Shown here: in pieces, positions 50,947 through 59,485 of the stretch
Layout: the number at the start of each line of letters is the position of its first letter
Position numbering within the stretch: the stretch's first letter is position 1
From: CAIMUX01 sp964473865
GTDB lineage: Bacteria > Eisenbacteria > RBG-16-71-46 > CAIMUX01
DNA length: 64,000 bases
Reading direction: 5' to 3'
NCBI GenBank assembly: GCA_964473865.1
Contig: CAYYQN010000019.1
Coordinates: 20,393 to 84,392 of the forward strand
Program-made: the position numbers and the translations under genes
Notes under the pieces: model-generated
Seen by the model: the letters and a program-made list of their open reading frames with translations, nothing else
Databases searched by the model: none
What the model was told of the DNA's origin: nothing

Positions 50947-51975
50947 TCACAGCGCAAACCCCAGGCCTACGCGGTGCACTGCTTCCAGGTGTCCGCCTTC
51001 CGTCCAGGCATAGTCGAACGTTCCGCGGCGCTCGCCGAGACGCAGCAGGAGTCCCAACCCGGCGGAAAATCCCTGCTCATCGGCCGAAAAGTCGTATCCG
51101 ATCCGAAGCGCGATGCCATCGCCGAAGTGGTATTCGAGTCCGCCCCGCAGCGTCTCGGCATTGTCGGCCTGATGCAGGATCACCGTGGCGGCGGTGAGGC
51201 GGTGCGGTCCCTGGATCCACGGGTCCGCGGACAGGCCGAGCTGGAACCGGGTCGGCGGGGAGAAGGCGGAGTAGGAGACCTTGCCGCCGGTGACATTGCT
51301 GCTGAAGTGATCGTGCGGGTTGAGGTCGGAGCCGAAGTCCGAGAGGGTCACCGAGAGACGGCTGTTCCGCCAGCCGATCTGGTAAAGGGAGCCCGCGTCC
51401 ATCAGGACCCCCTGCAGCACCGGCCCGCCGATGTTGCCGCCCAGGTCCTCGCGCAGGTATTTGACGGAGATGCCAACGCCCAGCCGGTCGGTGAACGATC
51501 GCGCGAGAGACGCCGCCAGCAGGAGATCCGAGTAGCCGACCGTCCGGCCCGTGCCGGTCGGGTGGTACTCCGTTGTTTCATCGATTGTCGTGCCCAGCCA
51601 GACCGCGCCGGCGCCCAGGTGAATTCCCAATGAGGGGACCGGCGCGGAAACGGTGGCCAGGCCGATCTGCAGGTCGGCGGGCCACTGGATCACACCGATC
51701 TGGGCGGCTGCTCCGCGGGGTCCGTACAGAATGCCCGCGGGATTGACCAACACGGCCCCGGGCCCGTCCGCCAGCGACGTGTACGCGCCGCCGATGGCCG
51801 CCCCGCGCGCGTCCAGGCCGATCTTCAGAAAGGTCCCGCTGGAGGTGGCGACCCGCTGTCCTCCGAGGTCGGTCTGGGCGGACGCCGCCGTCGCACCGGC
51901 CAGGGCCAGGAGAAGGACGAGAAGGGCGCGCGCCACGCTCGCGCCCGCCGGGCGATATGGCTTCACGGCGTGCAT
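50947..51975 (-). CDS. PorV/PorQ-family outer-membrane protein
   Basis: A 342-residue barrel. The ATG at 51975 overlaps the TonB-receptor stop as TGATG; the GTG at 51978 is equally possible. Signal peptide to about residue 34 (TAASAQ). The UPF0164/PorV-PorQ signature follows: FLKIGLDARGAAIGGAYTSLADGPGAVLVNPAGI (read as ARGAAIGGAYTSLAD and AVLVNPAG), then amphipathic strands ending LGFAL with a terminal hydrophobic residue. PorV shuttles and PorQ anchors type IX secretion cargo in Bacteroidetes. With two FlgD-tail genes downstream the context fits, but no core type IX gene (porK-N, sprA) is in this window. Confidence 0.85.
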   Translation of the reverse strand: MHAVKPYRPAGASVARALLVLLLALAGATAASAQTDLGGQRVATSSGTFLKIGLDARGAAIGGAYTSLADGPGAVLVNPAGILYGPRGAAAQIGVIQWPADLQIGLATVSAPVPSLGIHLGAGAVWLGTTIDETTEYHPTGTGRTVGYSDLLLAASLARSFTDRLGVGISVKYLREDLGGNIGGPVLQGVLMDAGSLYQIGWRNSRLSVTLSDFGSDLNPHDHFSSNVTGGKVSYSAFSPPTRFQLGLSADPWIQGPHRLTAATVILHQADNAETLRGGLEYHFGDGIALRIGYDFSADEQGFSAGLGLLLRLGERRGTFDYAWTEGGHLEAVHRVGLGFAL

Positions 51976-54857
51976 CACAGGTCAACCCCCAGGCCGAGGC
52001 GGACGTTCCGCGGGGCCGAGCGCATCGATGGATCGGCGTATCTGGCCGCATACCAGGCGATCGTCGATGGCGACAGACCGGAGGTATAGACGTTCCAGAG
52101 GCTTCCTTTGCCCATCTGATACCGGTCCCCGCTGACCGGGTCGATGACGAGCACGGTGCGGTGGTTCGTGAGGTTCCACCCTTGCAGCGAGACCTCCCAG
52201 TGGTGGCCGGCGAAGCGGAACCCCTTGCGTAGCGATCCATTCAACGTCGTTTCCATCGGCCCGTTGCGGGAGTAGGCCGGACCGGTATCGGAGCCGAAGC
52301 GGTCCTGCGGAGTGTAGGCCCGGCCGGACATGATCAACCAATAGAGGTTCAAGGACAGCTCTTCCGGCAGCCGCACCCTGGCCAGGCGGGCGGTCCGATC
52401 GCCCTTCGCAATCTTGTAGTCGAACCAGACGGTGAGCTTGTGGGGCCGGTTCCACCACATGTACTCCTCGTCCAGGTTTGTCTCTCTCGCGTCGCCGCCG
52501 GTGGCCCGCACGAGCGCCAGGTTGTTCGGGTCGCTGCTCTTGCCCTTGACCAGCGCATAGGTGTAGGAGGCGTTCCACGAGATGCGTCCGCCGGCCTTGT
52601 TCTTCTTGAGTTCCACCTCGATCCCCCGGGACCGGGCGTAGTCGCGGTTGAAGTAGACGAAGTAGCTGCTGCGGGTGGTGGTCCGGTCCGCCAGGGTGAT
52701 CGTGGCGCTGGTCGGGTAGTCATAGATGTCCTTGTAGAACATCGAGACCTTGAACGCCATGTCATGCCGGAAGGTGTGCCCCGCGCCCAGCTCGTACTGC
52801 ACCGACACCTCGGGGTTCAGATTCGGGTTGCCGATGCGCGGGAACTCCTCGGCCGATTGGGAGCCGGACTTGGCATAGACGTAGAAGTAGGGGGGGCGCT
52901 GGGTGAAGTGTCCGTAGTTGAAGAAGAGGTTGTCCTTGTCGGTGATCGGATGGCTGACTTCGATGCGCGGGGAGAGGTGTCCCTTGTAACGGCGCCCGAA
53001 GAGGCTGTTGGTGTCCCGCTTCCACTCGGCGATCGTCTCATCGGTGGCGATGAGGCTGCGGCGTTCGCGGTACAGCCGTTCCACCTGCTCGCCGGGGAAC
53101 CAGTAGTCGTAGCGGAGGCCCACCCCGGCCACCAGACCCTCGTACTCCATCCGATCCTGGACGTAGAGGGCACCGGTGTTGGGGGTGACCCGGAAGAGAT
53201 CGAACTCCTTGCCCAGGGGCCGTTCCCGCGAGACGGTCGAGGCGTCCAGGCTCAGGTACTGGACCACCTCATACTGGGAGTGCAGACCCCAGCGTAGATC
53301 GTGGCGCTTCCACTTGCGGATCCAGTCGGAGTCCCCGCTCCAGGTCTTGGTCCAGCGGTCGCTGTAACTCGGCGCATCGCCCTCCGCGGCGATCCGGAAG
53401 TAAGGCTCGACCCGATCGAAGATCGCGCTGTCGGCCAGGGCATACTGGTCCCAGCGTTTTCCCGCCACGTCCTTGTGCGTCGAAGAGAAGTAGCGCGTGA
53501 CCTTGAGCTGGTGGCTCAAGCCCGCCCCCAAAGCGCGATTCCAGGTGATCGACGCGCTGTTCTGGTCGTGGGTCGACGTGTAGTAGTGGTCGAAGGTGTC
53601 GCGCCAGCTCCAGGCGTAGTTCACCACGTTGCGGTTGACCGAGGCGACGTCGGAGTCGTCGAACCCCTGGTCGAAGGAGAGGCTCTTGTTGACGCCCACG
53701 CTGAACTTGTCCACCGCGGAGGCTTTCCAGGCGGTCTTCAATCCGAGCCGCCAGTCGTTGTTGGCGCGCGGGTAGAAGAACTCCCCGTAGGTCATGCTGC
53801 CCCCGGGCAATCCGTCCTCGTAGTTGGAGCGCAGGCGCCGCTTTCCGGGGAGGTCGTCGATTCCCGGGAGATAGCTGTTCCGCAGTTCCACTCCGAGGTT
53901 GACGTAGAAGGTCGGGCGCTCCTGGCCCCGACCACCCAGCGGCCGGAGCACGGGCTGCAGGATCCCGAGGGGTCCCCCCAACTCGAATTCGTAGAAGTCC
54001 TGCTGCTCATCGCCCCACAGCCGGTCGGTCGTGTAGCCGAGATAGCCGGCGTAGGCCTCGCCCCCTTCCTTCGTCTTGGCATCGACGACGCCCGAGAGCG
54101 CCTGTCCGTACTTGGCATCGAATCCGCCGGTGATGATGTTCACTTCGGCCATGGAGCGGGCGCTGACGCTGCTGCCCTTGGAGTCGCCGGAGATCAGGTC
54201 GCGCATCTGCACGCCGTCGATGATGAACAGGGTTTCCTCCGCACGGCCCCCGCGGATGTGAATCTGCTTGTTGTCCTTGGTCACTCCCGGTTGCTGCTCG
54301 ACCACGCTCTCCAGGCTCGGTTCCAGGGTCATCGCCTTCAGCTCGTCGGCGTTGAACGAGCGGGTCGTGGATGCGCGCTTGACGTCCACCAGCGGCCGCT
54401 CGGCCACGACGATGACTTCCTTTTCCTCCCGCACCACCGTCTCGCGCAGCGCCACCGCCACGCGGACGGTGTCGCCCGCCAGCACGAGGACGGAGCGGAA
54501 CTCAGGGTCATACCCCATGTAGCTCACTTGCAGGTTCTGCTCGCCGGGAGGCACCGCCCGAATGAGAAACGAACCGTCCTCTCGGGTGTTGGCGCCCAAG
54601 GTGGTCCCGGTCACCAGGACGTTGGCGTATGACAGTCCCCTGCCGGTCTTCTGGTTGGTGACCTGCCCGGCGATGGTGCCGGTGGTCTGTGCCCGCGCCG
54701 GGCCCGCGGCCGGCCCCAGACCGATCCACCCGCCGAGGAGGGCGAGTGGCACGGTTCGGATCAGGCGGTTCCACCGGGTCTGACGGAGGGGGAGGGAGTA
54801 CCGTTCCGCGGGGCGCCGCGAGGGCATCTGCCGCGGAGGAGTCGCGCGTTGGATCAT
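51975..54857 (-). CDS. TonB-dependent receptor with carboxypeptidase-regulatory-like N-domain
   Basis: A 960-residue outer-membrane receptor. Start ATG at 54857 (MIQRATPPRQM); the open frame extends to 55025 but lacks a signal sequence context, and an inner Met (54827) is possible. Hydrophobic signal region 32-54 (TVPLALLGGWIGLGPAAGPARA). Then a CarboxypepD_reg-like beta sandwich (TIAGQVTNQKTGRGLSYANV, about 58-145), plug (IHIRGGRAEETLFIIDGVQM, about 195-260) and a barrel to the end. SusC-type architecture, but no SusD gene follows; instead a PorV/Q-like gene overlaps its stop. Substrate unknown; it may belong to surface-protein assembly rather than nutrient uptake. Confidence 0.92.
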   Translation of the reverse strand: MIQRATPPRQMPSRRPAERYSLPLRQTRWNRLIRTVPLALLGGWIGLGPAAGPARAQTTGTIAGQVTNQKTGRGLSYANVLVTGTTLGANTREDGSFLIRAVPPGEQNLQVSYMGYDPEFRSVLVLAGDTVRVAVALRETVVREEKEVIVVAERPLVDVKRASTTRSFNADELKAMTLEPSLESVVEQQPGVTKDNKQIHIRGGRAEETLFIIDGVQMRDLISGDSKGSSVSARSMAEVNIITGGFDAKYGQALSGVVDAKTKEGGEAYAGYLGYTTDRLWGDEQQDFYEFELGGPLGILQPVLRPLGGRGQERPTFYVNLGVELRNSYLPGIDDLPGKRRLRSNYEDGLPGGSMTYGEFFYPRANNDWRLGLKTAWKASAVDKFSVGVNKSLSFDQGFDDSDVASVNRNVVNYAWSWRDTFDHYYTSTHDQNSASITWNRALGAGLSHQLKVTRYFSSTHKDVAGKRWDQYALADSAIFDRVEPYFRIAAEGDAPSYSDRWTKTWSGDSDWIRKWKRHDLRWGLHSQYEVVQYLSLDASTVSRERPLGKEFDLFRVTPNTGALYVQDRMEYEGLVAGVGLRYDYWFPGEQVERLYRERRSLIATDETIAEWKRDTNSLFGRRYKGHLSPRIEVSHPITDKDNLFFNYGHFTQRPPYFYVYAKSGSQSAEEFPRIGNPNLNPEVSVQYELGAGHTFRHDMAFKVSMFYKDIYDYPTSATITLADRTTTRSSYFVYFNRDYARSRGIEVELKKNKAGGRISWNASYTYALVKGKSSDPNNLALVRATGGDARETNLDEEYMWWNRPHKLTVWFDYKIAKGDRTARLARVRLPEELSLNLYWLIMSGRAYTPQDRFGSDTGPAYSRNGPMETTLNGSLRKGFRFAGHHWEVSLQGWNLTNHRTVLVIDPVSGDRYQMGKGSLWNVYTSGLSPSTIAWYAARYADPSMRSAPRNVRLGLGVDL

Positions 54858-55070
54858 GGCGTCAGGCTTCGCTTCCTGGTCACGCCGGGTCGGCCGGCGG
54901 TGCCGCCGCGGCACGGAGCCACGGGGATCCCCAATCCCGGGCCAAGTGGATTGCCGCCCGGCCCGGGTGCGAACGGTGCGTACCGTAGCAGCCGGTCCCG
55001 GCTGTGGCAACCGCCGTCGCATCAAGTTGGATGATCGAGACCGGGGCGCGAGTCCGTCCGGCGCCCCGGT

Positions 55071-55520
55071 TCAGCGGCCCAGGTGATCCGGTCCGAATGC
55101 GCCCGGCAGGAGCTCGCGCACCGGCCGGCCCCCGCGGGGCTTTCTCGCGGTGCCCCACCAGACCCGCAACCGGGGCGCGAACTCGTGGAGGACCTGCAGG
55201 CAGGCGCCACACGGAGGTCCGGCATCTCCGTGTCCGTTCCGTCCCCCGCGCACCAGGAGGTCGGTGAAGCCCCGGTGTCCCGCCAGGAGGGCTCGCCAGA
55301 TCACGATGCGCTCGGCGCAAGCGCCCGTTCCGCTGTGCCCCGCTTCGGGAATCTCCGGAGCGCCCGTCACGACCCCGCGGCGCGTCCGCAGGGCGGCGCC
55401 CCGGGGCCGGTTGCAGCCGAGCGACCGCGAGCGACGGCAGGCGGCGGTGGCGGTCTCTTCCAGCCCCGGAGGCGGAGCGCCGATCGAATCCCCTTCCTGG
55501 GCCGGCGCGCGCCGGATCAC
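55071..55520 (-). CDS. Cytidine deaminase-like protein
   Basis: A 149-residue zinc-dependent deaminase. The GTG at 55520 overlaps the dusB stop as GTGA. C-A-E (Cys68, Glu70) and PPCGACLQVLHEF (Cys104, Cys107) form the expected zinc site and catalytic glutamate; the C-terminus GRPVRELLPGAFGPDHLGR matches cytidine deaminases. The N-terminal half is more divergent than usual (Arg-rich, GCNRPRGAAL) and the usual N-V-E-N substrate motif is not visible, so the substrate could be another nucleoside. Pyrimidine salvage is the default role. It is coupled to dusB, another pyrimidine-nucleoside-related gene. Confidence 0.8.
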   Translation of the reverse strand: MIRRAPAQEGDSIGAPPPGLEETATAACRRSRSLGCNRPRGAALRTRRGVVTGAPEIPEAGHSGTGACAERIVIWRALLAGHRGFTDLLVRGGRNGHGDAGPPCGACLQVLHEFAPRLRVWWGTARKPRGGRPVRELLPGAFGPDHLGR

Positions 55521-56548
55521 CCTTCGCACACCGACTCCAACGACGACGGCTCCCAGCCCGCCGGGCCACCCTCGATGAAGCGCCGGAACTCGTCGATGCG
55601 GGCGCGTACTCCGTCGCGCGTCGACTCCTGCATGATCCGGTTGCGGAGGGTCCGGATGCCGTAGACCTCCTTCAGGTATCCGGAGAGGAACTTCCGCATC
55701 ACGTAGACGCCGCGCGGCTCTCCCTTCTCGGCGACAGAGATGTCCAGCAGGCTCAGATAGACCGATATCCGCTCCTCGAGACTCGGCGGACCCGGGTCGG
55801 GAAGCCCGTCGAGCACGGCGCGCGTGCGCTGGAACAGCCATGGGTTGCCCACCGCTCCGCGTCCGATCATGACGCCGTCGCAGCCGGTTTCGGCGAACAT
55901 CCGGGCGGCGTCGGCAGGCTCGCGGACGTCGCCGTTGCCGAGCACGGGAATGCGCACCGCCTGCTTCACCCGCGTGATCCACGACCAGTTGGCCTGCCCC
56001 TTGAATCCCTGGTTGCGGGTCCGGGCGTGCAGGGTCAGGGCCGCGATTCCGGTATCCTCGAGCCTTCGCGCCAGGTCCTCGATGATGATCGACTGATCGT
56101 CCCAGCCGAGCCGGGTCTTCACCGTGACCGGGAGCGACACGGCCCGCACCACGGCGCGAGTGATCTCCACGAGAAGGTCGGGTTGCCGCAGGAGGCCGGC
56201 TCCGGCGCCCACGCCGTCCTTCTTGCAGGCGACCTTCTTGGCCGGACACCCGAAGTTGATGTCGATCAGGTCGGGCCCCACGGCCTCGGAGACACAGGCC
56301 GCCTCGACCAGCGCTTCGGCGCGGTTCCCGTATATCTGGATCCCCACCGGGTGTTCGTCCTCGGAGAGCGCGATCTTGGCCCGGGTCCGGGCGGCGGCCC
56401 GGATCAACCCCTCGGAGTTGACGAATTCGGTGTAGACCATGTCCGCGCCGTAGCGGCGGCAGAGCCGGCGGAACGGGCGTTCGGTGACATCCTCCATCGG
56501 GGCCAGGAGGAGTGGGCGCTCGAGACGGATGTTGCCGACTTGAAACAT
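55517..56548 (-). CDS. dusB: tRNA-dihydrouridine synthase
   Basis: A 343-residue FMN enzyme that reduces uridines in the tRNA D-loop with NADPH. Landmarks: LLLAPMEDVTERPFRRLCRR, NFGCPAKK with the catalytic Cys101, VTVKTRLGWDD, HARTRNQGFKGQANW, VLGNGDV, CDGVMIGRGAVGNPWLF. Full length for the DusB group. The start ATG at 56548 has only a weak SD. A TTGACA-type promoter lies about 90 bases upstream. The downstream deaminase gene overlaps by four bases. Confidence 0.96.
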   Translation of the reverse strand: MFQVGNIRLERPLLLAPMEDVTERPFRRLCRRYGADMVYTEFVNSEGLIRAAARTRAKIALSEDEHPVGIQIYGNRAEALVEAACVSEAVGPDLIDINFGCPAKKVACKKDGVGAGAGLLRQPDLLVEITRAVVRAVSLPVTVKTRLGWDDQSIIIEDLARRLEDTGIAALTLHARTRNQGFKGQANWSWITRVKQAVRIPVLGNGDVREPADAARMFAETGCDGVMIGRGAVGNPWLFQRTRAVLDGLPDPGPPSLEERISVYLSLLDISVAEKGEPRGVYVMRKFLSGYLKEVYGIRTLRNRIMQESTRDGVRARIDEFRRFIEGGPAGWEPSSLESVCEG

Positions 56549-56645
56549 GTTTCAGCAGGATGCCGCCGGACGCAACCATCTGCGCCGGCACACCCTTCGG
56601 CCGTCTGCCCGGCGCGGTCTGGGCTTCGTCCGCAACCGCTTGGGA

Positions 56646-56675
56646 ATCGTACGGATGTCACCGCCCGGTTGTCAA
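56646..56675 (-). promoter_or_regulatory. Probable dusB promoter
   Basis: On the minus strand TTGACA (56675-56670), 18 bases, TACGAT (56651-56646). It sits in the gap between divergent dusB and the Fn3 lipoprotein gene and points toward dusB. Confidence 0.55.
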
Positions 56676-56743
56676 CGCCGCGGCCTCGCGGCGGGCCGGC
56701 GGGACCATCCGGCCGCGGCCGGATGGGACCCGGGTTCCGGCGC

Positions 56744-56772
56744 TTGACGGGGTTGTGGAGAGTCGCAATGAT
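56744..56772 (+). promoter_or_regulatory. Probable promoter for the Fn3 lipoprotein gene
   Basis: TTGACG (56744-56749), 17 bases, AATGAT (56767-56772), about 75 bases before the ATG at 56851. Nine of twelve bases match the sigma70 consensus. Confidence 0.5.
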
Positions 56773-56850
56773 GCGTACGAATTGGCCGATCACGATTCAC
56801 CTCTGATCGCCGGGGCCGCCCCGCCGAGACATATTGGAGAGGAGACGAGC

Positions 56851-57780
56851 ATGCGATCCGTCGTCAGCATGAGACTTGCCGGGCTCGCGGTCTTGATGGC
56901 CGCCGCATTCCTCGGGTTTGTTGCGGGATGTGGGGACGAAGACGGCACGACCCAGCCGCCGCCGACCAACGAGTTCTCCCCGCCGAAAAATCTCTCCGCG
57001 GTCAACGGCACCAACGAGGTGATCCTCCGCTGGACGGGGTCGGACGATGCGGGCGACTCCGACTTCAAGGGCTACTATATCTACCGTCACCTTTCGTCGA
57101 TGGTCACCGCGACCGACGCGCAGCTCCTCACCTACCGGCGGAATGCGACGCCCCTCACGTCCACCACCTACACGGACGGCACGGCCTTGAACGGCACGAA
57201 GTACTACTATGCCGTGCGCGCGGTGCGCGGCTCGGACGAGTTGAGCGAGCCCACCGCCGAGTACCACACCGCCCCGCGGCGGGAGGGCGAGGACCCGATC
57301 GGCCTGGCGGAGTTCAGCTACGCCGGGCAGCCCAGCGGCCTGAACTGCGCTACGCCCGAGGCGTACGCCATGGAGAGCAGCGCTCCGGACAACCGTCTGC
57401 TGATTGACTGCTACCTCGGCACCCTGGGAGTCAACGACGAGATCGGCCAGACCCTCGCATTGAAGAGCCCGCACAAGGTGCTGAACAACAACCCGAACTG
57501 GTCAGCCCGGGTCGCCGAGCTCCTGCTGCTGGGCACCGGCCAGGCGGCCTGGGACCTGCCGGCGCCGCCGGACGCAGCCGTGTGGACCAGCCAGGTCGAG
57601 CTGGGCGCCGACCCGGTGGACAAGGTGATTGCGGTGCGGACACCCGGCGGCGTCGGAGTGCGCCACTACGCCAAGATCTGGATCCACACGGTGAGCGGCG
57701 ATCCCGGCGAGCGGATCATCACCGCCACCGTGGCCTACCAGGAGATCGTCGACTACCCGCGGTTCGTCGCGACGCGCTAG
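56851..57780 (+). CDS. Lipoprotein with fibronectin III-like domain
   Basis: A 309-residue lipoprotein. The ATG at 56851 follows GGAGAGGAGACGAGC. Signal with lipobox FLGFVAGC-GDE. Residues about 40-130 read as one Fn3 domain (PPKNLSAVNGTNEVILRWTGS; YYAVRAVRGSDELSEPT). The C-terminal about 170 residues are beta-rich without recognised motif and carry two Cys. Probably anchored in the outer membrane; function unknown. It is flanked by its own promoter and a strong downstream hairpin, so it is a single-gene unit. Confidence 0.83.
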   Translation: MRSVVSMRLAGLAVLMAAAFLGFVAGCGDEDGTTQPPPTNEFSPPKNLSAVNGTNEVILRWTGSDDAGDSDFKGYYIYRHLSSMVTATDAQLLTYRRNATPLTSTTYTDGTALNGTKYYYAVRAVRGSDELSEPTAEYHTAPRREGEDPIGLAEFSYAGQPSGLNCATPEAYAMESSAPDNRLLIDCYLGTLGVNDEIGQTLALKSPHKVLNNNPNWSARVAELLLLGTGQAAWDLPAPPDAAVWTSQVELGADPVDKVIAVRTPGGVGVRHYAKIWIHTVSGDPGERIITATVAYQEIVDYPRFVATR

Positions 57781-57887
57781 CGGCCCGCCGCGAGGCCGGA
57801 GCCGAACGCCCCGTGGTCGTTTCCGGTCGCGGTGACGGCCCCAAGCGGCGTGCCGCAGCGGAGATCGGCCGCGGAGGGTAAGAGCCG

Positions 57888-57930
57888 GGGCCCGGTGGAG
57901 AGGTGTTCACCCTGTCTCTCCAGCGGGCCC
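57888..57930 (+). terminator. Strong hairpin downstream of the Fn3 lipoprotein gene
   Basis: Fifteen bases (57888-57902, GGGCCCGGTGGAGAG) pair with 57916-57930 (CTCTCCAGCGGGCCC) with one mismatch and a 13-base loop, about 110 bases after the stop. No T-run follows. Confidence 0.5.
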
Positions 57931-58031
57931 GGGTGCCCCTTGTGGCCACGGAAGACGGTCTGCTAGGCTTCGAGGCGGCCTGACCCGGTGGCCGCGCGCA
58001 TGCCGGCTCCCGGCGGGCCGAGGGAGGATCC

Positions 58032-58883
58032 TTGTCGACGATCTCGGAAATTCGGGCCTTGGTCTCGCTTCTCGCGGATGAGAACCCGCGCATCACGGAC
58101 ATGGTGTGGGAGCGCCTCAGCGGAATGGGGGCCGACGCCCTGCCCGCGCTGCGCGCTGCCTGCGAGGACACCGATCCGGTGCTGCGCCTGCGCGCCCGCC
58201 ACGCGCTGGACATTCTGGCCTTCGAGCAACTCGAAGCGGACCTTCGCGCCATCGCCGATGCCGACGACGCCTCCTTCTCCCTCGAGCGGGCGTTTCATGC
58301 CCTCGATCAGGTCGAGTATCCGGACCTTCCGCCGGAACGGATCCGCCGCCCGCTCGACGCCCTGGCGGAACGGATTCGCCCGCGCCTGGCGGGGAAGCGG
58401 CGGCCGGCCGATCGCCTGGAGGAACTGCACCAGGTCCTGCATCGCGAGCTGCGCTTCGCGCCGGTCTCCCGGGCCGCTTCCGATCCGGAGGCATTCTTCC
58501 TCCACCGGGTGCTGGAGCGTCGGGCGGGCGCGCCGGTGTTGCTGGCGGCGGTCTACCTGCTGGTCGCTCGCCGTCTCGGCCTGCCGCTGACGGCGGTGAG
58601 CCTCCCGAGCCACATCCTGTTGCGCCTGGATGGCGGCGAGACCGAGGTCTTCCTCGATCCGGCCCGCGGCGGGACGCCGTTCGGCCGCCGGGAGTGTATG
58701 CAGACCTATCTGCGCGACTACTTTCCGCGTGACACCTATGTGCACACCGCGAGCGGGCGGGATCTGGTCATCCGGGGGGTGCGGGGACTGATGCTGCTCT
58801 ATGCCCGGATGCAGGACCGCATGCGATCCCGACGGCTCGGCCGCGTGCTCGAAATCCTGCAGGCGCGCGAGCGGGCGCGGTAG
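58032..58883 (+). CDS. SirB1-family transglutaminase-like protein
   Basis: A 283-residue cytoplasmic protein. The TTG at 58032 follows GAGGGAGGATCC, a strong SD, and no better start is in frame. The N-terminal 80 residues look like HEAT-type helices (ADALPALRAACEDTDPVLRLRARHAL). The middle matches SirB1/transglutaminase-like N-terminal family proteins (RAGAPVLLAAVYLLVARRLGLPL; LPSHILLRL; FLDPARGG), followed by CMQTYLRDYFP. Family members are common in bacteria; the catalytic Cys of true transglutaminases is not evident here and activity is unknown. Confidence 0.85.
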   Translation: MSTISEIRALVSLLADENPRITDMVWERLSGMGADALPALRAACEDTDPVLRLRARHALDILAFEQLEADLRAIADADDASFSLERAFHALDQVEYPDLPPERIRRPLDALAERIRPRLAGKRRPADRLEELHQVLHRELRFAPVSRAASDPEAFFLHRVLERRAGAPVLLAAVYLLVARRLGLPLTAVSLPSHILLRLDGGETEVFLDPARGGTPFGRRECMQTYLRDYFPRDTYVHTASGRDLVIRGVRGLMLLYARMQDRMRSRRLGRVLEILQARERAR

Positions 58884-58975
58884 GCTTCTCCGCAAGTCGA
58901 TCTCGCACGCGTTCCTCTTCTGACATCTCTGCACAATTGAAGCGCGGCGACACCGACTACCTCACGGGTGTCGTC

Positions 58976-59125
58976 GGGCGAACGGTGCCTCCGCGGGAAC
59001 GGCTCGGGCCCGAGATCGCCGGATCGTTTGCCCTCGCCTCGGGTGCGCTCGCGCGAAGTCCTGCCGTGCAATCGGCTCCGTCGTACCCGCGCGGCGCACA
59101 CGTCCCGCGGAGGCACCGTTCGCCC
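58976..59125. other. Perfect 23-bp inverted repeat in a structured noncoding region
   Basis: Bases 58976-58998 (starting GGGCGAACGGTGCC) are the exact reverse complement of 59103-59125. Between the arms lies CTCGGGCCCGAG (59003-59014), a 12-base palindrome. The region belongs to the 602-base gap before the subtilase gene, and no ORF here has a credible start or family. Confidence 0.65.
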
Positions 59126-59182
59126 TCCCATCGCCCGATTGCGGCAAGGCGGCGGTTCACACGCCCCGCTTCGGGGATGGCC
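59047..59182 (-). repeat. Dispersed noncoding repeat, copy 1
   Basis: About 136 bases that, read on the minus strand (starting GGCCATCCCCGAAGCGGGG), match copy 2 at 63809-63945 with about 14 mismatches and no gaps by eye. Weaker similarity continues on both sides, including a hairpin just upstream in repeat orientation (GGCCAA...TTGGCC). Confidence 0.75.
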
Positions 59183-59485
59183 AACGCCTCGGGGCCTTGG
59201 CCGTGCAGACCGATGCGGTGGGCCAATGGTACCGAGTGATCCGGCACGCCTTCCCGGCAGCAGGTGCAATCCGGCAAGGCTTCGGATGACCCTGCGCATG
59301 GCCCAACCACCGCCGATCGCGGAAGCAACGAACTTGATGCGGTGCGGCCAATCGGATATGCTCTGCGACGTGAGACGGAAGGAGGTGATCGGTCGCTCGA
59401 GATTGACCTCTGGGAATGGTTGCATGTGAAGGGGCCTCTGTGCCAGCCGACGGGTTCTTGCCCAACGAAGAGGAGGAGCCGTACC

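Noticed and set aside
51975..54857. SusC/SusD polysaccharide uptake pair
   Set aside because: No SusD-like lipoprotein follows; the neighbours are PorV/Q-like and propeller lipoproteins.
54858..55025. Longer N-terminus for the TonB receptor
   Set aside because: Extra 56 residues are Arg-rich, precede the signal sequence and lack an SD.
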